64,000 nt of DNA, taken from Pontibacter actiniarum. GTDB lineage: Bacteria > Bacteroidota > Bacteroidia > Cytophagales > Hymenobacteraceae. The stretch's first letter is position 1. Each line of letters starts with the position of its first letter. Below the pieces are notes generated by a model, which had not been told where the DNA came from, did no database searches, and was given only the letters and a program-made list of their open reading frames with translations. The stretch covers positions 1,612,001 to 1,676,000 of the forward strand of contig NZ_CP021235.1 in assembly GCF_003585765.1 (NCBI RefSeq). Reading direction: 5' to 3'. The position numbers were made by a program, and so were the translations under genes. This document shows positions 47,468 through 56,736 of this stretch, piece by piece.

Positions 47468-48817
47468 TTATTTAATTATGTTTCCTGTTGATTTCAATAA
47501 AGTATAATAAGCCAGGGTGGCATCTGCTTTCGCCAGCTCCAGGTTCACCAGCTGCTGGAAGAGCTGCGTCTCCGCATCGATGCGGTCGGTGGCCGTGGCA
47601 ACCTTGTTCTGGTACTGCGACTCCAGAATGCGGTCGTTTTCCTGCGCCTGGGCAATGGCCGTCTGCAGGATGTTCACACGCTCCTGGGCCATCAGGTAGT
47701 TTTGGTAGCTCTGGTTCACTTCCGTCTTCACCATATCCATCGCCGTCAGTTTGCTAAGCTCCACCTCGGTTTTCTGCACCTTGGCCTCCTGCACCTTGTG
47801 CTTGTTCAGCCACAGCTGATCGAAATTCCAGGCAACGGTCGCCCCGATTGTGAAGGGAGCTAAATAGTTATTCTTCGCCGGCACAAATGCACCGTTAGGG
47901 TTTAAGTAGTGGGCATCGGCACCCAGCACCACAGTAGGGAGCTTTTCGGCACGCACCGACTTTACCTGGTTGTCGGCCACCTGCCCCTGCAGGTTCAGGG
48001 CGCGTAGCTCCGGCCTGTTTACCAGGGCAGAGTCGATGTAGGCGCTGAAGGTTGCCGCCAGTTCCGCGGGTGCCTGGGCTTCCTGTGCCACAAGGTCTGT
48101 TTCCTCCGGAAGCCCCAGCAGCAGGTCAAGGTTGTAAACCACAATCTTTCTGTTGGTTTCCAGGTCGACACGAGAAAGCTCTACGTTACTGCGCTGAAGC
48201 TGAAAGCGCAGCACGTCATTCTTGGTTACAAGCCCCTGCTCAAAGAAACGCTGCGCCCGCTTTATCTGGCGGTCAACATCTTCCAGGTTCTGCTCCAGCA
48301 CCTTTTTGCTTTGCTGCAGCTTGTACAGGTTAATGTAAGCGTTGGTGATGTTATAGGCGATCTCCTCCTTATCTTTCTCTGTATCGAGCTTCGCTACCTG
48401 CGTCAGCAGGCTGGTTGACTCCTGCGCGTAGCGGAGGCGGTTGCCACTGAACAGCACTTCCTGCAGCGACACCCCGCCTATAAACGCGTCGGCGCGCTTA
48501 GGAAGGTAGTAGGGCTCCCCCTCCTCCGACATTTTGAAAGTAGTTGTCGGAATTTCGGCGTGGTTGTAAGTATAGCTGGCGCTGCCGGTTGGCAAGGCCT
48601 TGTCCTTGGCCTGCTTGTAGCGGGCAACGGCTTCCTCCACTTTGGCGTGCGACAGTTGCAGCTGCTTGCTGTTCTCAACGCCCAGGCTAATGGCCTCCTG
48701 CAGTGTCAGCTGCTTCAGGTCCTGGGCAGTGGCTGCCCCCGACAGCCCCAGCAGCAGGAGGACAGCGCACATGCGCTTGGTTAGCCCCCTCAGCCGGCTC
48801 GTTTTACTCATCTTCAT
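47468..48817 (-). CDS. TolC-family outer membrane efflux protein
   Basis: A 449-residue protein with a signal peptide (about residues 1-31, ending ATAQ). Two outer-membrane-efflux repeats (about 35-230 and 245-445) are mostly long helices (e.g. LQLSHAKVEEAVARYKQAKD near 56; QSKKVLEQNLEDVDRQIKRA near 170). It forms the exit duct of the tripartite pump. Its ATG lies inside the end of the TetR gene (14-bp overlap), so pump and regulator are coupled. Confidence 0.93.
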   Translation of the reverse strand: MKMSKTSRLRGLTKRMCAVLLLLGLSGAATAQDLKQLTLQEAISLGVENSKQLQLSHAKVEEAVARYKQAKDKALPTGSASYTYNHAEIPTTTFKMSEEGEPYYLPKRADAFIGGVSLQEVLFSGNRLRYAQESTSLLTQVAKLDTEKDKEEIAYNITNAYINLYKLQQSKKVLEQNLEDVDRQIKRAQRFFEQGLVTKNDVLRFQLQRSNVELSRVDLETNRKIVVYNLDLLLGLPEETDLVAQEAQAPAELAATFSAYIDSALVNRPELRALNLQGQVADNQVKSVRAEKLPTVVLGADAHYLNPNGAFVPAKNNYLAPFTIGATVAWNFDQLWLNKHKVQEAKVQKTEVELSKLTAMDMVKTEVNQSYQNYLMAQERVNILQTAIAQAQENDRILESQYQNKVATATDRIDAETQLFQQLVNLELAKADATLAYYTLLKSTGNIIK

Positions 48818-49439
48818 GTTTTATTAAATATGCTTTAAGTATTGCTGTGATATGTTTCTTCACCCTTGGCTTTACCACCTCCTCCACCTGCTGTGCATCC
48901 TGCATGTCGGTTTGCAGTAGGCGGTTGGTAACGTGGCCGGAGTTAACGATGTAGTATTTCACACCAAGTATGGTCGCGACTGTCATTTCAGGGTCTACAG
49001 GCATAAAGCTGCCGTCCTCAATCCCCTCCAAAATGACCTCGCGTATCACCTGGATGTTCTTCATGATGTTTTCGGTGATATAGCTGGCGCTCTCGAAGCG
49101 GTGAGACAGGGAAAGCTCCCGCTGCACCAGTTTATGGAAGCTGTTATTCGACAGCACGCGGTCAATGTAGATGTCGATCATCAGCTCCAGCCGCTGCCAG
49201 GCAGGAAGCGGCCTGCGCTGCACCTCTTCCAGAAGCACCCGCAGAGAGGTGATGCGCCGCTCCAGCACCGCCTGCAGCAAACCGTCCTTCGACCCAAAAT
49301 AATAGTTAAGCATGGCCATATTCACCCCAGCCTCACCTGCCAGCAGACGCGTAGAGGCACCCTCATAGCCGTACTCAGCGAAAACTCGCTCAGCAGTATT
49401 CAGGATATGCTCTTTCTTGTCTTCTTTCTTTGAATCCAT
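48804..49439 (-). CDS. TetR-family regulator of the efflux operon
   Basis: A 211-residue regulator with the N-terminal HTH (ILNTAERVFAEYGYEGASTR near residue 11, then MAMLNYYFGSKDGLLQAV) and a TetR_C-like ligand domain. It is the first gene of the regulator-TolC-HlyD-MFS operon. A TTAATC/GATTAA palindrome lies between the -33 and -7 boxes of its promoter. This is the standard layout of autorepression relieved by a pump substrate. The ligand is unknown. Confidence 0.92.
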   Translation of the reverse strand: MDSKKEDKKEHILNTAERVFAEYGYEGASTRLLAGEAGVNMAMLNYYFGSKDGLLQAVLERRITSLRVLLEEVQRRPLPAWQRLELMIDIYIDRVLSNNSFHKLVQRELSLSHRFESASYITENIMKNIQVIREVILEGIEDGSFMPVDPEMTVATILGVKYYIVNSGHVTNRLLQTDMQDAQQVEEVVKPRVKKHITAILKAYLIKHEDE

Positions 49440-49456
49440 GTGTTAAGATTGTTTTG

Positions 49457-49489
49457 CAAAGTTAATCAATCGATTAATTAGTATACAAA
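49457..49489 (-). promoter_or_regulatory. Promoter with overlapping TetR operator-like palindrome
   Basis: Minus strand TTTG (49489-49486), a 21-base spacer and TAACTTTG (49464-49457) match the Bacteroidota -33/-7 consensus exactly. The palindrome TTAATCAATCGATTAA (49462-49477; 6-bp arms, 4-base spacer) sits across the spacer and -7 edge, where a bound repressor would block polymerase. It ends 17 bp before the TetR ATG. Confidence 0.8.
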
Positions 49490-49635
49490 TTTTGTGCTGT
49501 AATAATTTCATACTGCACAAAACCTCCTGCTGGTCCTGCGGTATTTTTACCTGCACAATACCCCAGCAGGCAGTTTTTCACGTAAGCAGATACTACAGTT
49601 ACAGGCAAGCCGGGGCGCAAAACAGTAGACCGCCT

Positions 49636-49664
49636 TTTGGTTCGGCTTAAATTATGTAGCTTTG
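49636..49664 (+). promoter_or_regulatory. Promoter of the FKBP gene
   Basis: TTTG at 49636-49639 and TAGCTTTG at 49657-49664 (exact TAnnTTTG) with a 17-base spacer, slightly short. It lies 67 bp before the ATG. Confidence 0.5.
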
Positions 49665-49731
49665 TAGGAGTACCTCGCAAATAATTAAACTTTCATACTA
49701 AACCGCACCCCCGGGTGCACAACCACACACT

Positions 49732-50331
49732 ATGGATTTAAAAGAAAAGATCAGCTACATCATTGGCCGCGACATGGCGACTAACCTTAAGAAGCAAGGC
49801 ATTGAGGTGGAGGCAGAGTCTTTTATGAAAGGCCTGAAGGATGTGCAGGCTGGTAACGCCTCTAGCTTATCTCAGCAGGAAGTACAGGAAGCCATGATGG
49901 CCCTGCAGCAGGAGATGGCACAGAAGCAGAGCGCTGCCGGCAATGAAAATAAACAAGCCGGAGAAGAATTCCTGGCAGCAAATAAGAGCAAAGAAGGCGT
50001 ACATACGTTACCAAGCGGGCTGCAGTACATGGTACTGCAGGAAGGCACGGGCAAGTCTCCGTCTGCCAACGATACCGTAACTACCCACTACCACGGCACG
50101 CTGATTGACGGCACTACCTTCGACTCCTCGTATGAGCGTGGGCAACCGGCTACTTTCCCGGTAAATGGCGTAATCGCCGGCTGGACTGAGGCGCTTCAGA
50201 AAATGAAGGAAGGTGCGAAGTGGAGACTGTTTGTTCCTGCCAACCTGGCGTATGGAGCACAGGGTGCCGGCGATGTGATCGGGCCAAACTCTACCCTCAT
50301 CTTTGATGTGGAGTTGCTGCAGGTGAAATAG
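49732..50331 (+). CDS. FKBP-type peptidyl-prolyl isomerase
   Basis: A 199-residue protein with an N-terminal helical dimerisation domain (residues about 1-75; KISYIIGRDMATNLKKQG) and a C-terminal FKBP domain (about 95-199; YHGTLIDGTTFDSSYERGQP, key GTTFDSSY; then PVNGVIAGWTEALQKMKEG and IPxNLAYG-like VPANLAYGAQGAG). It resembles Mip/FkpA but has no signal peptide, so it is probably cytoplasmic. It is monocistronic, with its own promoter and a 46-bp palindromic terminator. Confidence 0.94.
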   Translation: MDLKEKISYIIGRDMATNLKKQGIEVEAESFMKGLKDVQAGNASSLSQQEVQEAMMALQQEMAQKQSAAGNENKQAGEEFLAANKSKEGVHTLPSGLQYMVLQEGTGKSPSANDTVTTHYHGTLIDGTTFDSSYERGQPATFPVNGVIAGWTEALQKMKEGAKWRLFVPANLAYGAQGAGDVIGPNSTLIFDVELLQVK

Positions 50332-50352
50332 CTTTCCGCTGCAACACATGTA

Positions 50353-50398
50353 AAAAAAGAGCGGCCCGGGCTTGTACAAGCCCGGGCCGCTCTTTTTT
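50353..50398. terminator. 46-bp perfectly palindromic bidirectional terminator
   Basis: The whole stretch is its own reverse complement: six A, GAGCGGCCCGGGCTTGTACAAGCCCGGGCCGCTC, six T (described in two halves around the central GTAC). It lies between the convergent FKBP and first STAS-like genes. Confidence 0.93.
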
Positions 50399-50408
50399 AG
50401 GTAATAGC

Positions 50409-50903
50409 CTATCCCGCCCTGTTTTGGGCGGCCTGCTTAAAGCGGTACATTTCGTTTAGCCAGCGCTGCCCCTCCTCCTGGTACAGGAAGTGCTGAATGA
50501 TCAGGAAGTTGTTGCCGTCCATCAGTTCGTCGCCGTCCAGGTCGGCCACCAGACCATGCAGCAGCGTTACGGGCAGCACTACGGCCACGAACACATCATC
50601 CTTCACTTGCCGCAGCACCTCCGGGAAAACCTCTTTGAATACCCAACGCTGATCGCGGCGCCTGATGGCGTTGCGCTTATGGAAGTCGAGCAGCCATTTT
50701 TTTGGCTTAAGCTCCCGTACAACCGAAATGATCCAGTCATAGCCAGCCTTGATCTCAGCAGTACTGGCTTCCCCCTCCCAGTGCACCAACAGTGTTTCTT
50801 CTTCGGCGTTGTAAGCGATATCCAGTTTGTCTGATGCATGCAGGCCTAACAGTGCTGCAGGCTGTGAGGCTGTGCAGGCATCCGTATGGTACGTCTTTTT
50901 CAT
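50409..50903 (-). CDS. STAS-like paralogue 1
   Basis: A 164-residue protein started at the ATG at 50903 (MKKTYHTDAC); the longer frame upstream is not supported. It is one of three related proteins in 6 kb. Shared features are WLLDFHKRN near residue 98, an RRDQRWVFKEVFPEVLRQ segment, a hydrophobic VAVVLPV strand, and an aromatic end (FLIIQHFLYQEEGQRWLNEM). The alternating strands and helices suit a STAS/SpoIIAA-like fold. No phosphorylatable Ser motif is obvious. Function unknown. Confidence 0.65.
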   Translation of the reverse strand: MKKTYHTDACTASQPAALLGLHASDKLDIAYNAEEETLLVHWEGEASTAEIKAGYDWIISVVRELKPKKWLLDFHKRNAIRRRDQRWVFKEVFPEVLRQVKDDVFVAVVLPVTLLHGLVADLDGDELMDGNNFLIIQHFLYQEEGQRWLNEMYRFKQAAQNRAG

Positions 50904-51219
50904 AAGGAGTTTAATCTTGAATCGGATTTTACCTAGTAAGGAGTAGCTTATACGAAGGAAACGAACAAAACTGCTAATCCTTGCCTGGTTACCCCTATAA
51001 TTATTATCCGGCAAGGCAGCTCTTTTCTTAGATTCGCCCTGGCATATACAGCGCACGTGTGGCGAGCAATATAATATGATGCAGTTATTTATATACTGCT
51101 TTTAAAGTAGCCGGATCATAATGCGGGATGAGAATAGCAGAAAAAGAAGTAAAGCAAACAAAAGCCGCTGGCTACCGTTCATTAAGCATCTGACCATCAT
51201 CTCAAAACAGTATCCTTGT

Positions 51220-52644
51220 ATGGCAAACAACACTAACGAAGGCAAAAAATTCTTAGACAGTGTCCATCAGTATTTCGACCACGCCGCCAGCTACTCCAGG
51301 CTGAGCTCCGGCATTATCGCACAAATCAGAGCCCCCAACAGCGTGTATAAAGTATCCTTTCCGGTTGAGATAGACGGGAAAGTAGAGGTGTTTGAAGGCA
51401 TCCGGGTGCAGCACAGCCACCACAAGCTGCCTTCCAAAGGGGGCATCCGCTTTAGCATGCAGGTAGATGAGGATGAGGTGAAAGCACTGGCGTCTCTTAT
51501 GACGTTTAAATGCGCTGTCGTGGACGTGCCGTTTGGTGGGGCCAAGGGTGGCGTGAAAATCAACCCGCGCACCAGCTCTGTGAAGACACTGGAAAAAGTA
51601 ACGCGCCGCTATGCCGCCGAACTGATCAAGAAGAACCTGATAGGCCCCGGCATGGACGTGCCTGCTCCTGACTATGGCACGGGCAGCCGTGAAATGGCCT
51701 GGATTGCCGACACGTACCAGGCGCTCAAGTATGGCGAAACAAACGCACTGGGCTGCGTAACGGGCAAACCGATCGGGCAAGGCGGCATCCGTGGCCGTGC
51801 CGAAGCCACCGGGCTGGGCATATACTTTGGCCTGCGTGAGGCGCTCAGTGACACGGAGCTGCTTAAAGGCAAAGGGCTTAACGGCAACAGCATGGAGGGC
51901 AAGCGCATTATTGTGCAGGGCCTCGGTAACGTGGGCTACCATGCGGCTTTCTTTTGCCAGCAGGACGGTGCCATTATCACAGGGATTGCAGAGCGCGAAG
52001 GCGGCATCTACAACGAGAACGGCATTGATGTGAAGGAGGCCTTCAAGCACCGCAGCGAGAACGGCTCCATCCTGAACTTTAAGGACTGCAAGAACTTCGA
52101 CAATTCAGAGGAGATGCTGGAGCTGGACTGCGACATCCTCCTTCCGGCTGCCCTCGAAAATGTGATTCATAAAGGCAATGCCGGCAACATCAAAGCTAAA
52201 ATAGTAGCGGAGGGTGCCAACGGGCCTGTAACGCGTGAGGGCGAGGAAATTCTGCTGCGCAACGGCATCATTATACTTCCGGACCTGTACCTGAACGCGG
52301 GCGGTGTAACGGTATCGTACTTCGAGTGGCTGAAGAACCTCTCGAACGTGCGCTTTGGCCGCATGGGCAAGCGGGCGGAAGAAGCCAGCTACCGCAGGTT
52401 GGTGAACGCCATCGAGACCAGCTCGGGCAAATCAATGACAAACCAGGAACGCGCCTTTTTAACGCAAGGCGCCGATGAGATCAGCCTGGTGCGCTCCGGC
52501 CTGGAGGATACCATGATCAATGCCTACCACGGTATTAGGGATGTCATGGTGGAGAAAAACATACCGGACCTGCGTACGGCGGCCTTCTTAACGGCAATAG
52601 AGAAAATCGGGGTAAGCTATGAGTCGCTGGGAATCTTCCCTTGA
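51220..52644 (+). CDS. gdhA: Glutamate dehydrogenase
   Basis: A 474-residue hexameric-type dehydrogenase, started at the ATG at 51220 (MANNTNEGKKF); the upstream extension of 33 codons reads as leader. The catalytic region includes LPSKGGIRFS near residue 66, FKCAVVDVPFGGAKGG near 91 (active-site Lys) and PAPDYGTGSREMAWIAD near 145 (catalytic Asp). The cofactor domain has VQGLGNVGYHAAFF near 229. It interconverts glutamate and 2-oxoglutarate plus ammonia. The cofactor preference is not certain from sequence. Confidence 0.95.
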   Translation: MANNTNEGKKFLDSVHQYFDHAASYSRLSSGIIAQIRAPNSVYKVSFPVEIDGKVEVFEGIRVQHSHHKLPSKGGIRFSMQVDEDEVKALASLMTFKCAVVDVPFGGAKGGVKINPRTSSVKTLEKVTRRYAAELIKKNLIGPGMDVPAPDYGTGSREMAWIADTYQALKYGETNALGCVTGKPIGQGGIRGRAEATGLGIYFGLREALSDTELLKGKGLNGNSMEGKRIIVQGLGNVGYHAAFFCQQDGAIITGIAEREGGIYNENGIDVKEAFKHRSENGSILNFKDCKNFDNSEEMLELDCDILLPAALENVIHKGNAGNIKAKIVAEGANGPVTREGEEILLRNGIIILPDLYLNAGGVTVSYFEWLKNLSNVRFGRMGKRAEEASYRRLVNAIETSSGKSMTNQERAFLTQGADEISLVRSGLEDTMINAYHGIRDVMVEKNIPDLRTAAFLTAIEKIGVSYESLGIFP

Positions 52645-52676
52645 GAAAACAGCTGTTCAGGCTTGATACAAGAAGG

Positions 52677-53123
52677 TCAGGGTTTCGGTGGAAGAACAAC
52701 CATCTCCTGGCCTTTTTTTACGTCCTCCAGCCAGTGCAAGGCTTCCTGAAGCTGCGTAAAGTAGTTGAACTGGATAAAGCGCTGATGCGGGAGCGAGACC
52801 GGCACCTGGTAGTTCATGACAATTGCATTGAAATGCCGCTCAGAAAACACAATGGCCGCATGGATATCGTCCTGGATTATCTGGTAAACCTTGGGGTAGT
52901 ACTCCTGGATGAGCCAGTTTTCCTGCTCCCTCTCCAGTGGCCCAATCTGGGTCTGGTCTGTGCAAAAAAGCTTCAGTTTGGTGTGTGTAGCCACAAATTC
53001 CAACGCATGCAGGTAGATTTCTGCCAGCAGTTTAGCGCTGGGCTTTCTTAGCCAACTGATCTGTAGGAACTCTGCCTGTTCCTGGTAAGAAATGATAGCG
53101 TAGGGGTTTTCAAATATCACCAT
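52677..53123 (-). CDS. STAS-like paralogue 2
   Basis: A 148-residue cytosolic protein similar in layout to the proteins at 50409 and 56025. It starts with an IFENPYAIISYQEQAEFLQISW strand pair (key residues F, Y, W) and continues LKLFCTDQTQIGPLEREQENWL near residue 53. Then come YYPKVYQIIQ, an AAIVFSERHFNAIV strand/helix and a QLQEALHWLEDV end. The family resemblance is structural and positional rather than by strong identity. It converges with gdhA, with stops about 30 bp apart. Confidence 0.65.
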   Translation of the reverse strand: MVIFENPYAIISYQEQAEFLQISWLRKPSAKLLAEIYLHALEFVATHTKLKLFCTDQTQIGPLEREQENWLIQEYYPKVYQIIQDDIHAAIVFSERHFNAIVMNYQVPVSLPHQRFIQFNYFTQLQEALHWLEDVKKGQEMVVLPPKP

Positions 53124-53316
53124 ACGAAAGGAGATTTTGCACTAGTTCCAACGAAATTTACATAGTAGTATTCTAATTAACAAGTATATTGCTTGCACGT
53201 AACATGCAACAACTACAGCCCATAGTGTAAAAAGGGCTACAACGTTGTTTAAAGCTATATTTATACTTTAAAATTTTCCACCTATGTTGTGCGTTCTTCC
53301 TTAAAGCCATTGCACC

Positions 53317-54045
53317 ATGAACAGAAACAACCTTGTGCTCCCCTCCCTTGTACTTGGGGTTAGCTTTATACTTTGCGCCCTGCTACTGACGCTCTTCCTG
53401 CGCGCCCGCGACCAGGCAAACCAGACCATTAATGTCACCGGCTCCGCCAAGCGGGACATACGCTCTGATCTGGGGGTGCTCCGGAGCAACATACAGGCCA
53501 CTGCCCCAACCGCCGAGGCAGCATACCAGCGCCTGCTACAGCAGCGCCCTACTGTACTGCAGTATCTCCGCGAAAAGGGTTTCAAAGAGGCAGACATAGA
53601 GATGAACCCCATCAACCTCAACCCTGTCTACGAGGTGACGGAAAACGGCTACAACAGCAACCGCATCATTGAGTATAATGCCAACCAGATGGTTGAGGTA
53701 AAGGCCATGGATGTGCAAAGAATAAAAGCCGTATCCCTGGATATGATCTCTCTGGTTAACGAGGGCATCAGTATCAGTGTAATGCCGCCTGAGTACTACT
53801 ACACCAAACTGGCCGACCTGAAGATTGAGATACAGGCCGATGCCGCCAAGGATGCACTGGACAGGGCTGAGAAGATTGCTGAAGCCACCGGCAGTGAGCT
53901 TGGCGCCATTACGACCGCGCGGATGGGCGTCATACAGATCACCCCGGTTAACTCAAACATGATTTCAGACTACGGCATCAATGATGTCACGTCCATCGAA
54001 AAGGAAATCACCGCAGTCGTGAACGCCTCCTTCAGGCTGGACTAA
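53317..54045 (+). CDS. SIMPL-domain (DUF541) protein
   Basis: A 242-residue protein with one N-terminal membrane helix or signal anchor (about residues 7-28), then a SIMPL domain: INVTGSAKRDIRSDLGVL near residue 37, FKEADIEMNPINLNPVYE near 88, and a long central helix (DAAKDALDRAEKIAEATG) followed by the closing strands to VVNASFRLD. The family forms ring-like periplasmic assemblies in some bacteria and has unclear function. It is monocistronic, ended by a 20-bp-stem terminator. Confidence 0.9.
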   Translation: MNRNNLVLPSLVLGVSFILCALLLTLFLRARDQANQTINVTGSAKRDIRSDLGVLRSNIQATAPTAEAAYQRLLQQRPTVLQYLREKGFKEADIEMNPINLNPVYEVTENGYNSNRIIEYNANQMVEVKAMDVQRIKAVSLDMISLVNEGISISVMPPEYYYTKLADLKIEIQADAAKDALDRAEKIAEATGSELGAITTARMGVIQITPVNSNMISDYGINDVTSIEKEITAVVNASFRLD

Positions 54046-54060
54046 ACCGAACTAAAGCAC

Positions 54061-54107
54061 AAAACAGCAGGGGCCGGCAAAAATTGCCGGCCCCTGCTGT
54101 TTTAATA
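54061..54107. terminator. Bidirectional terminator with 20-bp perfect stem
   Basis: AAAACAGCAGGGGCCGGCAA (54061-54080) pairs perfectly with 54084-54103 around an AAA loop. It lies between the convergent SIMPL and M61 peptidase genes. Confidence 0.93.
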
Positions 54108-54119
54108 TGGTAGTGCAAA

Positions 54120-55928
54120 TTAGCTGTTACTGATTTCCAGCCACTTTGTGAAGATCTTCTGCTGGAGCTGCGTTGGGTTATCTGTGCGGATAAACTGGTA
54201 GCGGACGCTATCGTCTTTCTGCATTTTGATCTCCAGCGTCTGCAACATGCCGTCTCTTGAGATCAATACCTTGGCAGTGTCGCCCACTTTCATGTTGGAG
54301 ATAAAGCGCTCCAGGTCATCACCGGCACGCCAGCCGTTGATCGCGATAATTTCATCGCTCACGTTCAGGCCTCCGTTCCAGGCACTGCTTCCGCGGTTTA
54401 CACCGCGCACCAGCAGCTTGCCGTCCGACAGATAGGTAGAAGCGCCCCAGTTGATGGCATTGCTGCCCTCGTTCACGTTCACCAACTGCAGACCGGCGGC
54501 ATCGAAGTACTCGTTGTAGTTCGGCGACTGCGTACCGTGCACATAGTTGCGGAAGAAAGCATCCATATTGCGGCCGGATATTTTCTCCACTGCCTCTTTA
54601 AACTCCGCCTCTCTAAAGCCACGACCCATCTTCTTGTAGTAGCGCTGGTACATGTAACGCATCACATCATCCAGACTCTTCTCTCCTTTCGTCGCTTCCA
54701 TGATCTCCATGTTCAGCAAGTGGCCCAGCACACCGCCTTTGGTGTAGTATGATACTTCCGCGTTGTTAGAGTTCTCGTTGCGGCGGTAGTACTTAATCCA
54801 GGCATCGAAGCTAGCCTCAGCCACCGGCTGAATCTTATTGCCAGGGGTGTTCTCCACAGAGTTGATGCTTCCGGCCACTACGCCCAGATAAGCGTCTGGA
54901 GAAGTAAAGCCTGCACGGCGCACGATCAGGTCATCATAGTAGCTGGTGATGCCTTCTGACACCCACAGCAGGCGTGTGTAGTTCTCGTTGTTGTAGTCAA
55001 ACGGGCCGAGGGCCTCCGGGCGCAGGCGCTTCACATTCCATAAGTGGAAGTACTCGTGCGCCACCAGGCTCAGAAAACCATTGTAGCCACTCTCAGTGCC
55101 GTAGTTCCAGCGGGAGGTCTGCAGGGTGGTGGAGTTCAGGTGCTCCAGTCCGCCGCCGCCGCGCTGCAGGTTGTGCACGATAAACACGTAGCGGTCGACA
55201 GGCAGCTCGCCCATCACTTCTACAGCTTCTTCTGTCACCTTTTTCATGTCAGCCATCAGGCGCTGCGGGTCAAAGTTCCCTTCGCCGTACATAGCCACTT
55301 CATGCGGCACGCCAGCGGCTGTAAAGGTATACACCTCGTGTGTTCCTATCTCCAGTGGAGAGTCGGCCAGGATATCGTAGTTCGGGAAAGTATAAGTAAA
55401 CTTACCTGTGCTTTTCAGGCCGGTGGAAACTTTGTCCCAGCCGTTGTACGGCTTCACTACCAAAGTGCCGTTCAGGTTCTGGTAGCCTTCGGGATACATA
55501 AAAATGCTGGTACCGTTCACATAGCCGTGGGAGGCATCAAGGTAGCTGGTACGTACGCTCAGTTCATAGGCGTACACGTCGTACTTGGCGCGCACCACAT
55601 CTGCTTTGTTGCTATACACTCGCCAGGTGTTCTTGTCTATTTTCTCTGTGCGGAGCTCCTTGCCTGCTTTGTCTGTTGCCTCGAAGCCCTCTACGTTTTT
55701 AGCGAACTCGCGCACCAAGTAAGAGCCGGGGGCCCATACTGGCATGGTGAAATCTACGTAGTTCTTTTTAACGCCGCTAAGCTCCGCCTCTACCTCAAAG
55801 TAGTGCGTGTGCGGCTCCGGCATTGAGAGCGTGTAGCGCAACTCTGCCGCCAGCGCAGCCGCAGCGTTGCCCAGGCAAAGGAACAGGACTAATAAAAGTG
55901 AAAGTTTAAATCGGTTGTGTTTGAGCAT
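54120..55928 (-). CDS. M61-family peptidase with PDZ domain
   Basis: A 602-residue secreted or periplasmic protease with a signal peptide (about residues 1-27, ending AALAA). The N-terminal M61 beta domain contains FTMPVWAPGSYLVREFAKN near residue 60. The zinc site is VAHEYFHLWNVKRLRPE near 286 (HExxH), with the third ligand in LLWVSEGITSYYDDL near 322. A PDZ domain follows at about 500-590 (SAWNGGLNVSDEIIAINGW). The family includes glycyl aminopeptidases; many Bacteroidota members have unknown substrates. It is a single-gene unit. Confidence 0.93.
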   Translation of the reverse strand: MLKHNRFKLSLLLVLFLCLGNAAAALAAELRYTLSMPEPHTHYFEVEAELSGVKKNYVDFTMPVWAPGSYLVREFAKNVEGFEATDKAGKELRTEKIDKNTWRVYSNKADVVRAKYDVYAYELSVRTSYLDASHGYVNGTSIFMYPEGYQNLNGTLVVKPYNGWDKVSTGLKSTGKFTYTFPNYDILADSPLEIGTHEVYTFTAAGVPHEVAMYGEGNFDPQRLMADMKKVTEEAVEVMGELPVDRYVFIVHNLQRGGGGLEHLNSTTLQTSRWNYGTESGYNGFLSLVAHEYFHLWNVKRLRPEALGPFDYNNENYTRLLWVSEGITSYYDDLIVRRAGFTSPDAYLGVVAGSINSVENTPGNKIQPVAEASFDAWIKYYRRNENSNNAEVSYYTKGGVLGHLLNMEIMEATKGEKSLDDVMRYMYQRYYKKMGRGFREAEFKEAVEKISGRNMDAFFRNYVHGTQSPNYNEYFDAAGLQLVNVNEGSNAINWGASTYLSDGKLLVRGVNRGSSAWNGGLNVSDEIIAINGWRAGDDLERFISNMKVGDTAKVLISRDGMLQTLEIKMQKDDSVRYQFIRTDNPTQLQQKIFTKWLEISNS

Positions 55929-56024
55929 GTTTATGTTAAGGGTTAATGATTAAAGCTTTGGCATGTTACAACAAAAACCGTGCTTTTCAAAATCCCTATA
56001 TAGCCCAACCGTGCTACAAAACGC

Positions 56025-56447
56025 TCAGGAAGCACGCGGCACGGCTGTTTGCTGCAGCCAATGAAGTGCCTCTCCTACCTCACAGAAGTTGTTCAGAATA
56101 ATAAAGGAATTGTAGCTCTGCAGGCCGAACTTACCCGCTTCCTTTAGCAGCACCTGGTAGCACTTCTCCGACAGCACCATGGCCACATAGTTGCCTGTTC
56201 CGAGGTTCATCATGATTCGTGGGAAGAGGTGCGTGTGCAGCCACGACTCCTCCTGGTCGTTTAAGGAGCCAATCCCGCGCAGGTCCAGGAGCCAACGCTT
56301 CACCTGGTGTTCCTCGGCATACTGTAGCGCCTGCAAGAAGCCCGCTATAAACTCCTCTGTGCCTGCTTTCCTGAAACACGCCATAAAAAGAATTCCCTGC
56401 CCCTCATCATACTTAACTTCCAGCGAGCTTGTGCTATACAACTCCAT
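56025..56447 (-). CDS. STAS-like paralogue 3
   Basis: A 140-residue cytosolic protein, third member of the set with 50409 and 52677. It shares the RWLLDLRGIG strand near residue 50, a DQEESWLHTHLFPRIMMN helix, a YVAMVLSEKCYQVLL strand/helix and an EVGEALHWLQQT C-terminus. Paralogues 2 and 3 both end in EALHWL, and 1 and 3 share the WLLD strand. It has its own start after a 96-bp gap from the M61 gene. Function unknown; a STAS-type signalling or scaffold role is a guess. Confidence 0.65.
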   Translation of the reverse strand: MELYSTSSLEVKYDEGQGILFMACFRKAGTEEFIAGFLQALQYAEEHQVKRWLLDLRGIGSLNDQEESWLHTHLFPRIMMNLGTGNYVAMVLSEKCYQVLLKEAGKFGLQSYNSFIILNNFCEVGEALHWLQQTAVPRAS

Positions 56448-56736
56448 CTATGTCCTCCATTTTCTTTGCGGCGCAAAAATAAAAATTAAAATTGATATAA
56501 TACTATTTAAGAAAGATTCATTTCTATTATTTCTTAAATAATATTGAATGGCAGGTTTGTGAGGGTAAACAGTCAAGAGCAGGGAGTAAACTTTTTTATC
56601 TGGAAAGAGTGTTGTTAAGGCTACGGTAAAAGAAACAGCCATGGCTGTTAGAAGGCGTTTCGACCATAGCGTATGGTGGAAACGCACGCCTGGCATGAAT
56701 TTTTCATGTAAACACCTGTACCAAATACCCTACGCT

